From: Tepidimicrobium sp.
Lineage (GTDB): Bacteria > Bacillota > Clostridia > Tissierellales > Tepidimicrobiaceae
Length of the DNA stretch: 26,282 bases
Reading direction: 5' to 3'
Assembly: GCA_012839395.1 (NCBI GenBank)
Contig: DUNJ01000059.1
Coordinates: 1 to 26,282, forward strand
Numbering within the stretch: the stretch's first letter is position 1; each line of letters starts with the position of its first letter. Made by a program: the position numbers and the translations under genes. The notes under the pieces were generated by a model. It ran no database searches, was not told where the DNA came from, and was given only the letters and a program-made list of their open reading frames with translations. Below, piece after piece: positions 8,041-15,855 of the stretch.

Positions 8041-9090
8041 CTATACTCTAGGATTACCCAATAGCATATCCAATATTTCAGTCATATTGACAGAAAACAA
8101 CCTCAACGCATTTATAACCCTAAAGTATTCCATCCTAGTAGGCCCTATAACCCCAATCTTGCCTATGGTCATATCTCCCAATCTATAGGTAGTGGTTATA
8201 AGACTACAATCCTTTATAGGTTCATATATGTTTTCACTTCCTATTGTAATCTCAATATCCCCTTCCAAGGTATCCCCCAATAGCACCTCTATCAATAGGT
8301 CCTTATCCTCCATAAAGGATATGAAGGATCTTGCCCTATCCAAATCGGCATACTCGGGAAAGTTGAATATATTGGTAACCCCATCTGCATACACATCCAC
8401 CTCATCCATATCCTCCAAGGATTTGCTTATTATAGGGATTATCCTATCCAATATGTTCTTAAGCTCATACATTTCCTTAAACAATCCATCATCTATGGTT
8501 CTATCTATCTCATCCATGCTCATTCCCTTTAGCTTATGATTTAAGAAATTGGATATGGTGGATAGCTGATCCTGGGATATATTCTCCTCAACCTTGAACA
8601 TGGTATTCTTCACTATACCAGATTCGCTAACCAATATCACCAATATTTCCGCCTCGTCTATAGGTAGTAATTGTATATGTTTCAATCTACTTTCCTTCAA
8701 CTGGGGTGACATAGCCAACGATGTATAGCTGGTTATAGCCGATATTATCTTGGCAGAATTTCGAATCAGCTCATCGATCTCCTGAGATTCCTCGATCAAT
8801 GCCTTTTTTATCATCTCCTTCTTCTTCATGTCCATCTTTCGCTTCTCTAACTTCAACAACTGATCCACATATAGTCTATAAGCCTTATCTGAAGGCACCC
8901 TGCCTGCAGATGTATGAGGCTTATTTAGGTATCCTAGTTCCTCTAAATCCGACATTTCATTCCTTATAGTAGCAGAACTAACCCCCAGGTCATATTGCTT
9001 AGATATAGTCCTAGATCCAACGGGCTCCGCCTTTATTATATAGCTATTAATTATGGCATGAAGAACCTTCAACTTCCTATCATCTAACAT
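8041..9090 (-). CDS. hrcA: Heat-inducible transcription repressor HrcA
   Basis: The 349-residue protein begins with a winged helix-turn-helix (MLDDRKLKVLHAIINSYI, then EPVGSRTISKQY and SSATIRNEMSDLEELGYL) and the conserved linker PHTSAGRVPSDKAYRLYVD. The C-terminal part has GAF-like HrcA features, including the ending IGPTRMEYFRVINALRLF. It binds CIRCE and represses this operon; its folding depends on GroEL in the known systems. A GTG at 9099 would add three residues, but GGGGTGGTGACC fits as the ribosome site for the ATG at 9090. Confidence 0.97.
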   Translation of the reverse strand: MLDDRKLKVLHAIINSYIIKAEPVGSRTISKQYDLGVSSATIRNEMSDLEELGYLNKPHTSAGRVPSDKAYRLYVDQLLKLEKRKMDMKKKEMIKKALIEESQEIDELIRNSAKIISAITSYTSLAMSPQLKESRLKHIQLLPIDEAEILVILVSESGIVKNTMFKVEENISQDQLSTISNFLNHKLKGMSMDEIDRTIDDGLFKEMYELKNILDRIIPIISKSLEDMDEVDVYADGVTNIFNFPEYADLDRARSFISFMEDKDLLIEVLLGDTLEGDIEITIGSENIYEPIKDCSLITTTYRLGDMTIGKIGVIGPTRMEYFRVINALRLFSVNMTEILDMLLGNPRV

Positions 9091-9126
9091 GGTCACCACC
9101 CCGGATTCTATAAGTTTAGACGGCTA

Positions 9127-9153
9127 TTAGCACTCTTTATCATCGAGTGCTAA
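9127..9153 (-). promoter_or_regulatory. CIRCE operator (HrcA binding site)
   Basis: TTAGCACTC (9127-9135), nine spacer bases, then GAGTGCTAA (9145-9153) match the CIRCE consensus perfectly. The element lies at the predicted transcription start of hrcA, so bound HrcA would block initiation. It is the only CIRCE copy I see in the window. Confidence 0.98.
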
Positions 9154-9159
9154 TCTTAA

Positions 9160-9187
9160 ATTATCATATATGAAAGTCCTTTGTCAA
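9160..9187 (-). promoter_or_regulatory. Promoter of hrcA-grpE-dnaK-dnaJ operon
   Basis: On the minus strand TTGACA (9182-9187) and GATAAT (9160-9165) are 16 bases apart, with CIRCE just downstream. A second TTGACA occurs at 9195-9200 without a matching -10. The promoter lies directly after the hemW stop codon. Confidence 0.8.
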
Positions 9188-9206
9188 TACCTTTTGTCAA
9201 ATATAT

Positions 9207-10346
9207 CTAATCAGGCAATAGGTCCACATATACCAGGTTGGATAGGTCCAATCCCTTGGATGTAAACCTTATGCTATTTCCATCCATATCCAACAAGCCT
9301 TGGATCCTATGCCTTTTGAGTACCTCCCCATATATATCTTCTACATCTACATAAAATCTGTTATAAAACTCATCCCTATCTATCCCCTCTATCATTCTAA
9401 GACCCATTATCATATATTCCGCCATCTCAAGTTCCTTATCTATATACTCCTCCCCCTCGATCGGGAAAAGGCCCTCATTTAAACTAGCATAGTATTTAGA
9501 AAAAGTCCTATGATTCCAAAACCTTCTATTGTCCATATTGGAATGAGCCGCCAAGCCAAATCCAATATAGGGCTTAAGCTTCCAATAATATAGATTATGC
9601 TTACATCTAAAACTTTCTTTAGCGAAGTTAGATACCTCATAATGTTCATATCCACCAGCCTTCAACAGCCCGACCCCCATATGGTACATATCCCTCTCCA
9701 CATCCTCATCCGGAAGCACCAACCTTCCCTCCCTATGCCAATTATCCATAGGAGTGCCCTCTTCCAATATAAGGCTATAAAAGGAGATATGCTCTACATC
9801 CAAGGAGGTGGCCTTCTTCAACGTATCCATGGAATCCTTTAATGTCTGCTCCGGAAGCCCAAAGATAAGATCTAAGTTTACATTTTGAAACCCCACCTTC
9901 CTTACCAAATCATAGGCCTTATAAAAATCCATGGAGCTATGGCCCCTCCCAATCCCTTTTAACAGCCTATCATCCAAGGTTTGAAGTCCAATGCTTATCC
10001 TATCTATCCCCGCTTCATTATATATCCTCAGCTTCTCAAGATCTAAACTCTCTGGATTGGCCTCTATCGTTACCTCCTCTAGCCCACCGCAATTGAAATT
10101 CTTATGGATATATTTCAGTATATTATATATGTACCTTCCATCTATATAGTTTGGAGTTCCCCCTCCAATAAATATTGTCCTTATATTATATCCCCTCAAC
10201 ACATCCCTATATAGGGCCACCTCCCCCATCAGATTATCAATATACCCTTCCACCCTGCCATCCATCCTTGGAAAGGATATAAAATCGCAATAATAACATT
10301 TGCTGCTACAAAAGGGTATATGGATATATATGGCCAAATCCTTCAT
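9207..10346 (-). CDS. hemW: Radical SAM heme chaperone HemW
   Basis: The 379-residue protein resembles coproporphyrinogen III oxidase but is the HemW branch, a heme-binding chaperone. The cluster motif CSSKCYYC places cysteines at 13, 17 and 20 after YIHIPFC. IFIGGGTPNYI and EANPES are SAM-site motifs, and GLPEQT is also typical. HNLYYWK is the HNxxYW motif marking HemW proteins. It follows lepA by 48 bases, a nearly universal pairing in Firmicutes, and GGAGGTGAAAAG precedes the ATG. Older annotations would name it hemN, which is less accurate because HemW lacks oxidase activity in tested members. Confidence 0.94.
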   Translation of the reverse strand: MKDLAIYIHIPFCSSKCYYCDFISFPRMDGRVEGYIDNLMGEVALYRDVLRGYNIRTIFIGGGTPNYIDGRYIYNILKYIHKNFNCGGLEEVTIEANPESLDLEKLRIYNEAGIDRISIGLQTLDDRLLKGIGRGHSSMDFYKAYDLVRKVGFQNVNLDLIFGLPEQTLKDSMDTLKKATSLDVEHISFYSLILEEGTPMDNWHREGRLVLPDEDVERDMYHMGVGLLKAGGYEHYEVSNFAKESFRCKHNLYYWKLKPYIGFGLAAHSNMDNRRFWNHRTFSKYYASLNEGLFPIEGEEYIDKELEMAEYMIMGLRMIEGIDRDEFYNRFYVDVEDIYGEVLKRHRIQGLLDMDGNSIRFTSKGLDLSNLVYVDLLPD

Positions 10347-10375
10347 CTTTTCACCTCCATAGGCGTAAAAATATA

Positions 10376-10395
10376 ATGCACACCTAGGTGTGCAT
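10376..10395 (-). other. 20-bp perfect palindrome after lepA
   Basis: ATGCACACC and its complement meet at a central TA, forming an uninterrupted palindrome. As RNA it can fold into an 8-bp stem with a CTAG loop, followed on the minus strand by TATATTTTTA. It begins at the lepA stop codon. It may be a weak terminator between lepA and hemW. Confidence 0.55.
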
Positions 10396-12206
10396 CAGTC
10401 TTCGTCATATTTAAGAACGGATAAAAATGCCTCCTGGGGTACCTCCACAGAACCTATCTGCCTCATACGCTTCTTACCTTCTTTCTGCCTTTCTAATAGC
10501 TTCCTCTTTCTCGATACGTCTCCTCCATAGCATTTAGCTAGCACGTCCTTCCTCAACGCCCTCACCGTCTCCCGAGCAATTATCCTGGAACCTATCGCTG
10601 CCTGTATGGGAATTGCAAATTGATGTCTCGGTATCTCGTCCTTCAGCCTCTCCACTATGGTCCTTCCCCTTTCATATGCCTTATCCTCGTGAACTATTAT
10701 GGAGAAGGCATCCACTGGTTCCTCGTTTATAAGTATATCCAGTTTCACCAATTCCGACCTCTCATAGCCTTTAAACTCATAATCCAGGGAGGCAAATCCT
10801 CTAGTTCTCGATTTCAACGCATCGAAAAAATCATGTATTATTTCATTTAACGGCAGATCATAGTGGATTACAACCCTGGTCTCCTCCAAATACTCCATAT
10901 TCTTAAATTCCCCTCGCCTATCTTGGCAAAGCTCCATCACCGCTCCCACATAATCGGTAGGAGTCATTATGGAAGCGTCCACTATTGGCTCCTCCATGTA
11001 CTCCATCTCGGTAGGTTCTGGCAAATTGGTTGGATTTTGTATCTCCAACACCTCTCCTGAGCTGGTCTTTACCTTATATATAACGCTAGGAGCTGTGGTA
11101 ACTATGTTCAAATCAAATTCCCTTTCCAACCTCTCCTGAACTATCTCCATATGCAATAGTCCTAAAAAACCACACCTAAACCCAAAGCCCAATGCAACGG
11201 AGGTTTCAGGCTCAAATATAAGGCTGGCATCATTTACCTTAAGCTTCTCCAAAGCATCCCGTACCGAGTTAAAATCCTCCCCTTCCGCCGGATATATTCC
11301 TGCATATACCATGGGAACCACCTGCTTATACCCTGGCAAGGGTTTAGCCGTTGGATATTCATGATCTGTTATGGTATCCCCAACCCTGGCATCCTTCACG
11401 TTCTTTATATTGGCCACCACATATCCAACATCTCCTGCTTCCAATTGGTCCACAGCCTCCTGGCCCGAGGTATTTACCCCTACCTCCACCACCTCAAAAT
11501 GCTTCCCAGTAGCCATCATCCTTATTTCCATACCGGGCTTTAAAACCCCTTCCATCACCCTTATATGGGCTATAACCCCTAAATAGGTATCATAATGAGA
11601 ATCGAAAATTAAAGCCTTAAGGGGGGCATCCTTGTCCCCTTTAGGAGCTGGCACCTTGTTCACTATCTCCTCCAGCACCGCCTCTATATTTAGGCCATCC
11701 TTAGCCGATATAAGGGGAGCATCGGAAGCCTCAATCCCTATTACTTCCTCGATCTCCTTTTTCACCTCATCTGGCCTAGCACTGGGCAGATCTATCTTGT
11801 TGATTATAGGTATTATCTCCAAATCCTGTTCCAACGCCAGGTATACATTGGCCAATGTTTGAGCCTCTATCCCCTGGGTAGCATCTACTATCAACAAAGC
11901 CCCCTCACAAGCGGCCAAACTTCTAGATACCTCATAGTTAAAATCTACATGCCCTGGCGTATCTATCAAGTTAAGTACATAATCCTCTCCATCTTCTCCC
12001 CTATAATTTAATCGCACGTTTTTAAGCTTTATGGTTATACCCCTCTCCCGCTCCAAATCCATGCTATCCAACACCTGGGATTGCATCTCCCTATCGGTAA
12101 GCCTTCCCGTCTTCTCGATCAATCTATCTGCAAGGGTGGACTTGCCATGGTCAATATGGGCAATTATGGAGAAGTTCCTCACATTGCTCTGCTTCACCTT
12201 CCGCAT
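10395..12206 (-). CDS. lepA: Elongation factor 4 (LepA), ribosome-bound GTPase
   Basis: The 603-residue protein is a full-length LepA. The GTPase motifs are AHIDHGKST (G1), ERGITI (switch I), DTPGHVDF (G3), NKIDLP (G4) and a later SAKDG (G5). The EF-G-like domains follow, and the LepA-specific C-terminal domain ends in CYGGDVSRKRKLLERQKEGK and RMRQIGSVEVPQEAFLSVLK. It acts on stalled or assembling ribosomes. It has an AGGAGG ribosome site and its own promoter, separate from the upstream sporulation genes. Confidence 0.98.
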   Translation of the reverse strand: MRKVKQSNVRNFSIIAHIDHGKSTLADRLIEKTGRLTDREMQSQVLDSMDLERERGITIKLKNVRLNYRGEDGEDYVLNLIDTPGHVDFNYEVSRSLAACEGALLIVDATQGIEAQTLANVYLALEQDLEIIPIINKIDLPSARPDEVKKEIEEVIGIEASDAPLISAKDGLNIEAVLEEIVNKVPAPKGDKDAPLKALIFDSHYDTYLGVIAHIRVMEGVLKPGMEIRMMATGKHFEVVEVGVNTSGQEAVDQLEAGDVGYVVANIKNVKDARVGDTITDHEYPTAKPLPGYKQVVPMVYAGIYPAEGEDFNSVRDALEKLKVNDASLIFEPETSVALGFGFRCGFLGLLHMEIVQERLEREFDLNIVTTAPSVIYKVKTSSGEVLEIQNPTNLPEPTEMEYMEEPIVDASIMTPTDYVGAVMELCQDRRGEFKNMEYLEETRVVIHYDLPLNEIIHDFFDALKSRTRGFASLDYEFKGYERSELVKLDILINEEPVDAFSIIVHEDKAYERGRTIVERLKDEIPRHQFAIPIQAAIGSRIIARETVRALRKDVLAKCYGGDVSRKRKLLERQKEGKKRMRQIGSVEVPQEAFLSVLKYDED

Positions 12207-12246
12207 CTCTTTCCTCCTTAAAAAGTTTCAATTACCCTAAAGCACA

Positions 12247-12275
12247 ATTATAACAGAAATAACCTTATATGTAAA
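12247..12275 (-). promoter_or_regulatory. Promoter of lepA-hemW
   Basis: On the minus strand TTTACA (12270-12275) and TATAAT (12247-12252) are 17 bases apart, about 45 bases upstream of the lepA start and directly after the terminator of the preceding gene. Confidence 0.75.
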
Positions 12276-12277
12276 AC

Positions 12278-12303
12278 AAAGCAACGGAACCATCCGCTGC
12301 TTT
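12278..12303 (-). terminator. Terminator of the gpr-spoIIP-lepB unit
   Basis: On the minus strand AAAGCAGCGGA and TCCGTTGCTTT pair over 11 positions with one G-T wobble around the loop TGGT, followed by GTTTTA. It begins immediately after the stop codon of the small membrane protein. Confidence 0.75.
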
Positions 12304-12552
12304 TCAATCCGATTCTTTCAATATCTTAAGATCGATATAATAGCTCTTTCCAAATAGGATCATCTTTCTATCCCCAAGGCTTAGCTTAAAAATATTGGGG
12401 TTTTCCAACTCCCCCATCTCCACTATGGTTTGGTTTACCACCTTAATAGCATATCCAGATATGCATAAAAGGGCTAATATGACCAAAATCTTAAAAAGCC
12501 TATTCCTCCTCTCCCTCCTATTCCTTTTCCTCTTCTCCATTCTAGTTTCCAA
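12304..12552 (-). CDS. Small basic single-pass membrane protein, unknown function
   Basis: The 82-residue product starts with a very basic stretch (METRMEKRKRNRRERRNR), followed by one hydrophobic helix (about 19-38, LFKILVILALLCISGYAIKV) and a soluble tail. By the positive-inside rule the N terminus is cytoplasmic and the tail is outside. I do not recognise the family. The TTG at 12552 has GGTGGTGTCTA in front and is a better start than the ATG at 12540, which lacks a clear ribosome site. It follows lepB by 45 bases and precedes a terminator, so it is probably cotranscribed with lepB. A role linked to secretion or sporulation is possible but only from position. Confidence 0.7.
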   Translation of the reverse strand: METRMEKRKRNRRERRNRLFKILVILALLCISGYAIKVVNQTIVEMGELENPNIFKLSLGDRKMILFGKSYYIDLKILKESD

Positions 12553-12597
12553 TAGACACCACCCTGATTATTTTATCAAGTTAGATGCTATAATATA

Positions 12598-13143
12598 CTA
12601 TTTGATCTTGCCAAAATTTTCATCGATGGGAAAGTATCTAAAGCTGGTAATCCCCTTAATAGTAGCTACCGGTACTGGGCCAAAAAACCTGCTATCCTTA
12701 CTAGCCCCTTCATCCCTATTATCCCCAAGGACAAATACATGCTCTTCGGGAACCTCCCAATAGTTCTCCCCATATATATCGGTATAGGATCCTTCTCCTA
12801 CATAATCCTCCTTCAATAGGTTTCCATTTAAATACACTTGGCCATCTATTATGGCCACCACATCCCCTTCTATTCCTATTACCCTTTTTATATAGTCCTT
12901 GTCGTCGGTATCCGGTGCGCTCAACACCACTATATCCCCTCGCTTAGGCCCCGAAAAATATAACGGTATCTTATTTGCAAATAATCTATCCCTTTCATGA
13001 AGAGTTGGATACATCGAATTTCCCAATACATAAGTAGTATTAAATACAAACGCCTTTATAAACAGCGCTATCACCACAGCCAATATTATGCTCTTAATCC
13101 ATTCCAATATTTCGCTTCCCCCACCTCTACTCCTTCTTCGCAT
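12598..13143 (-). CDS. lepB: Signal peptidase I
   Basis: The 181-residue S26 family protease removes signal peptides from exported proteins. After a basic N terminus there is one membrane anchor (about 15-35). The catalytic serine is S43 in GNSMYPTL, the catalytic lysine K86 in YIKRVIG, and box E reads GDNRDEGASKDSRFFG. I use the ATG at 13143, which follows GAGGAGG; an ORF opening at 13203 would overlap the end of spoIIP and lacks such a site. The gene lies between spoIIP and lepA, not the usual neighbourhood of a housekeeping copy, and there may be further signal peptidases elsewhere. A TATAAT-like element just upstream suggests partly independent expression. Confidence 0.93.
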   Translation of the reverse strand: MRRRSRGGGSEILEWIKSIILAVVIALFIKAFVFNTTYVLGNSMYPTLHERDRLFANKIPLYFSGPKRGDIVVLSAPDTDDKDYIKRVIGIEGDVVAIIDGQVYLNGNLLKEDYVGEGSYTDIYGENYWEVPEEHVFVLGDNRDEGASKDSRFFGPVPVATIKGITSFRYFPIDENFGKIK

Positions 13144-13199
13144 AACAATTCCTCCTCTAATTATACGTATATTATAACATCTACCGCTGTTAAATAAAA

Positions 13200-14360
13200 T
13201 CATTTTTTTCTTATATTTTGAATCACCAAATCCAATATCTCCCCCACCAACTTGGCCGATTCCTCAGCCTCTTCCATGGTATTTAAATTGTTGCCTATCT
13301 CTATCAGGGCAGAATAATCCGATAAAAATTGGTTATACTTTCCTACCGGCTTTACCACGATTCCAGTGCACAATCCAGGATATAATACATCGGATACCAC
13401 TTTAAAGTATTTTGCAAAGTTTAAAACCTGTTCCTTGTTAGCCGAATCCGGCCCTATTACGAAGAAAAAGGTAGCCACATCCTTATCGCCAATCTTCACC
13501 TTGGATTTCTTCAATATATTCTTCAAATTCTTCTTCACCTTAGGGCTATTGTGATCAAACCCATCCCTATGAACATCCAATAAGATCTTCAAGTTATCGT
13601 TTTGATCCAGCTTCTCCCTAGCCGTCTTCAAGGACTCCGCATAGGACTTGCTATAAGAAGGGATATCGTGATACTTGGTCACATGCTCCACCTTATGTCC
13701 CTTGGCCTCCAAGGCTTTAGCCATTATCTCCCCAATGGTGGTTACATTGTATTTTCTATCCGTAGTATGATGCACCTTGTTTTCCAAGGAAGAATAGGAC
13801 TCGGTACCATGGGTATGGTATAGGAGTATATAGGGCTTTTTCTCATCTATTTCCAATGGCTTTATATTTAACGGCTTAGGTAGATCCTTAGGGCTGGCCT
13901 CCTCGCCCTCATCTATAACTATCAAATCCTCATACTCCTCAATCCTATCTATAATTATAAAGTCATCCAATATGCTATCTTCCACTTCCTCCTTCAGTTG
14001 ATCCTCCTGTTCCAATCCCTCGTTAAATACCAATACAGAGGGAAACTGAGCCCTTATTATATCTTGAATCCCCTCTTTTAAGGGTATACTTCCATCCAAA
14101 TACTTCAATAGTCCATCCCTGGAGGATCGCCTCCCCCTATGCAGATTAATAATAGAGCTGGTCCTTCCAAAAGCCGCAATATAAAACTCCTCATCCCCAA
14201 TATCGAATATATCTTCTCTAAACACAGGAATGGCCTCATCTTCTCCAGCCCCACCTATATCCTTCCCCCAGGTCCTAATTAATATGGTCCCGGTATTGAA
14301 TACTATGAGGCATATCAATGCAAAGATGATATAGGTATTCCTGCTATCCCTTCCCCCCAT
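13200..14360 (-). CDS. spoIIP: Stage II sporulation protein P
   Basis: SpoIIP is the amidase/endopeptidase that, with SpoIID and SpoIIM, degrades septal peptidoglycan during engulfment. The 386-residue protein has an N-terminal membrane anchor (about 9-28), a variable linker, and the catalytic domain beginning ILLYHTHGTESY (H182 and H184 likely zinc ligands), with DVHRDG and IEIGNNLNTMEEA as later family motifs. The ATG at 14360 is chosen because GGGAGTGATCCAT precedes it; a TTG at 14375 is part of that site. A weak sigma-E-like -10 (AATACTAT, 14378-14385) lies upstream, but its -35 spacing (12) is short. It is paired with gpr, as in many Clostridia. Confidence 0.94.
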   Translation of the reverse strand: MGGRDSRNTYIIFALICLIVFNTGTILIRTWGKDIGGAGEDEAIPVFREDIFDIGDEEFYIAAFGRTSSIINLHRGRRSSRDGLLKYLDGSIPLKEGIQDIIRAQFPSVLVFNEGLEQEDQLKEEVEDSILDDFIIIDRIEEYEDLIVIDEGEEASPKDLPKPLNIKPLEIDEKKPYILLYHTHGTESYSSLENKVHHTTDRKYNVTTIGEIMAKALEAKGHKVEHVTKYHDIPSYSKSYAESLKTAREKLDQNDNLKILLDVHRDGFDHNSPKVKKNLKNILKKSKVKIGDKDVATFFFVIGPDSANKEQVLNFAKYFKVVSDVLYPGLCTGIVVKPVGKYNQFLSDYSALIEIGNNLNTMEEAEESAKLVGEILDLVIQNIRKK

Positions 14361-14438
14361 ATGGATCACTCCCAACTATAGTATTCAATATATAGATTAT
14401 ATTCCATCCATGGGGGATATATGATTATTTTTATGTCG

Positions 14439-15413
14439 TTATCCTATATACCTATTTACATCCTCCAGGTGGATTCCATGGTGAAGAGCTATATTTAACC
14501 CGTTGGCAATTATTATGGATAGATCATCTATTATCAAATCTATCTCCTTTGGAGTCACCATCAAGTTGGACATATAGGGCTGCAAAACCTCTCTTATAAG
14601 CTCATACTTATCCTCGTTGGATATCCCCTCCAACATCCCGTAGAATTCAGAGCCCACATCGGCCTCCTCCTTCATGGAGCCAATTATTAGGTCCATTGTA
14701 TCGTTCACCATGGTGGCTGCATCCACCACAGTCGGCACCCCTATTGCCAACACGGGAACCCCCAAATACTCCTCGTTCAACCCCAGCCTCTTATTACCAA
14801 TACCAGAACCAGGGCTAATCCCAGTATCAGACAGTTGAATAGTGGTATTAACCCTCTCCATCCTTCGAGAAGCCAACGCATCTATGGCTATTACCAAATC
14901 CGGCTCTATCTTCTCTACTATCCCTTTTATTATCTCCCCAGTCTCTATCCCGGTAAGCCCCATAACCCCGGGAGATAGAGCTGATACATTGGCTACCGTA
15001 TCATCCCTTTCCTTCCCATAGGCTATAAAAAACTGCCTAGTTACCAATACCCTATCCACCACCTTTGGTCCCAAGGCATCTGGGGTTACATTCCAATTTC
15101 CCAATCCCACTATCAAGGTTCTGGTATCCTCATCGCTCATATTCATAGCCTCTATCTCCTTGGCCAATAGCTTGCTCATATCATCCTTCAACTGCTGATC
15201 CGCTTGCTTAAGCTGAGGAGCCTCAATAGTTATATAGGTTCCCTTGGGCTTTCCCAGGCTCTCCTCCCCCGATTCATTCAATATCTTAACCCTAGTAATC
15301 TCATAAAACTTACCCTCCTCGCTTTCCACATCTATCCCAGGAATCTCCCCCTCTTCCTGTTCCTGATACATCTCTCTACTCTCTATCGCTAAATCGGTTC
15401 TTATATCTATCAT
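14439..15413 (-). CDS. gpr: GPR endopeptidase (spore protease)
   Basis: GPR is the germination protease that starts degradation of small acid-soluble spore proteins. The 324-residue protein opens MIDIRTDLAIESREM, the RTDLAxE pattern of its propeptide region, and has LIVGLGNWNVTPDALGP, GIETGEIIKGIVEKIEPDLVIAIDALASR and TTIQLSDTGISPGSGIGN, all hallmarks of family A25. It is made as a zymogen in the forespore and autoprocessed. GGGAGGTAGAG precedes the ATG. It is divergent from rpsT, and I see no convincing sigma-F/G promoter in the short gap. A possible SASP substrate is encoded at 23115-23327. Confidence 0.96.
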   Translation of the reverse strand: MIDIRTDLAIESREMYQEQEEGEIPGIDVESEEGKFYEITRVKILNESGEESLGKPKGTYITIEAPQLKQADQQLKDDMSKLLAKEIEAMNMSDEDTRTLIVGLGNWNVTPDALGPKVVDRVLVTRQFFIAYGKERDDTVANVSALSPGVMGLTGIETGEIIKGIVEKIEPDLVIAIDALASRRMERVNTTIQLSDTGISPGSGIGNKRLGLNEEYLGVPVLAIGVPTVVDAATMVNDTMDLIIGSMKEEADVGSEFYGMLEGISNEDKYELIREVLQPYMSNLMVTPKEIDLIIDDLSIIIANGLNIALHHGIHLEDVNRYIG

Positions 15414-15488
15414 CTCTACCTCCCATATCCCTGTTATAATTATTCTCTTTCAATATCCTGTTTTTATGTATCATACTTGCCATTTTAC

Positions 15489-15517
15489 TTGCTTTTTATA
15501 GGTTATCGTGATAGAAT
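15489..15517 (+). promoter_or_regulatory. Promoter of rpsT
   Basis: TTGCTT (15489-15494) and TAGAAT (15512-15517) are separated by 17 bases, giving a leader of about 25 bases before the ribosome site AGGGAGGTGAAGG. Confidence 0.65.
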
Positions 15518-15548
15518 GTTTGCTGTTAAGGTTAGGGAGGTGAAGGCA

Positions 15549-15824
15549 TTGGCAAATATTAAGTCTGCAAAGAAGAGGATACGAATTGCTGAAAAGAAGA
15601 CGGCCATAAATAGGGCTAGGAAATCGGAAATTAAAACCTATATTAGGAGATTTGAATTGGCATTGGAAAATAACGATATAGATGAGGCTAAGGAACTACT
15701 TAAATCCGTAGATAGGAAGCTTAAGAGAGCAGCTCTTAGAAATATAGTTCATAAAAATGCCGCTTCCAGAACGGTAAGCAAATTAACCAAGCGATTGAAT
15801 AAGAAGATAGAGGAAGCAATATAA
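15549..15824 (+). CDS. rpsT: 30S ribosomal protein S20
   Basis: The 91-residue basic protein reads ANIKSAKKRIRIAEKKTAIN after the initiator and ends HKNAASRTVSKLTKRLNKK, standard for S20, which binds 16S rRNA early in assembly. The start is TTG at 15549, directly after AGGGAGGTGAAGGCA. Upstream in-frame ATGs give a non-homologous extension that would run through the promoter. S20 of E. coli also uses UUG and is autoregulated at translation; the same codon here suggests a similar weak-start design. The gene is a single transcription unit, opposite to its neighbours. Confidence 0.96.
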   Translation: MANIKSAKKRIRIAEKKTAINRARKSEIKTYIRRFELALENNDIDEAKELLKSVDRKLKRAALRNIVHKNAASRTVSKLTKRLNKKIEEAI

Positions 15825-15854
15825 AAAACTTCGGAAAAAGCCGAAGTTTTTTAT
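15821..15854. terminator. Bidirectional terminator between rpsT and holA
   Basis: A perfect 14-bp stem (15821-15834 with 15841-15854) has a GC core CTTCGG/CCGAAG, a 6-base loop, and A-runs on one side and T-runs on the other. It ends rpsT on the plus strand and holA on the minus strand; the rpsT stop overlaps it. Confidence 0.92.
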
Positions 15855-15855
15855 A

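Noticed and set aside
9195..9200. A second TTGACA upstream of hrcA as a second promoter.
   Set aside because: No -10-like hexamer lies 16-18 bases downstream of it; only the proximal TTGACA has one.
10376..10395. Palindrome after lepA as a repressor operator.
   Set aside because: Its position at the stop codon followed by a T-rich stretch fits a weak terminator or mRNA 3' hairpin; no promoter lies beside it.
14378..14404. Sigma-E promoter for spoIIP (GAATATA, 12 bases, AATACTAT).
   Set aside because: The spacing is shorter than usual for sigma-E and the -10 misses two positions; mentioned only as a weak candidate in the gene entry.
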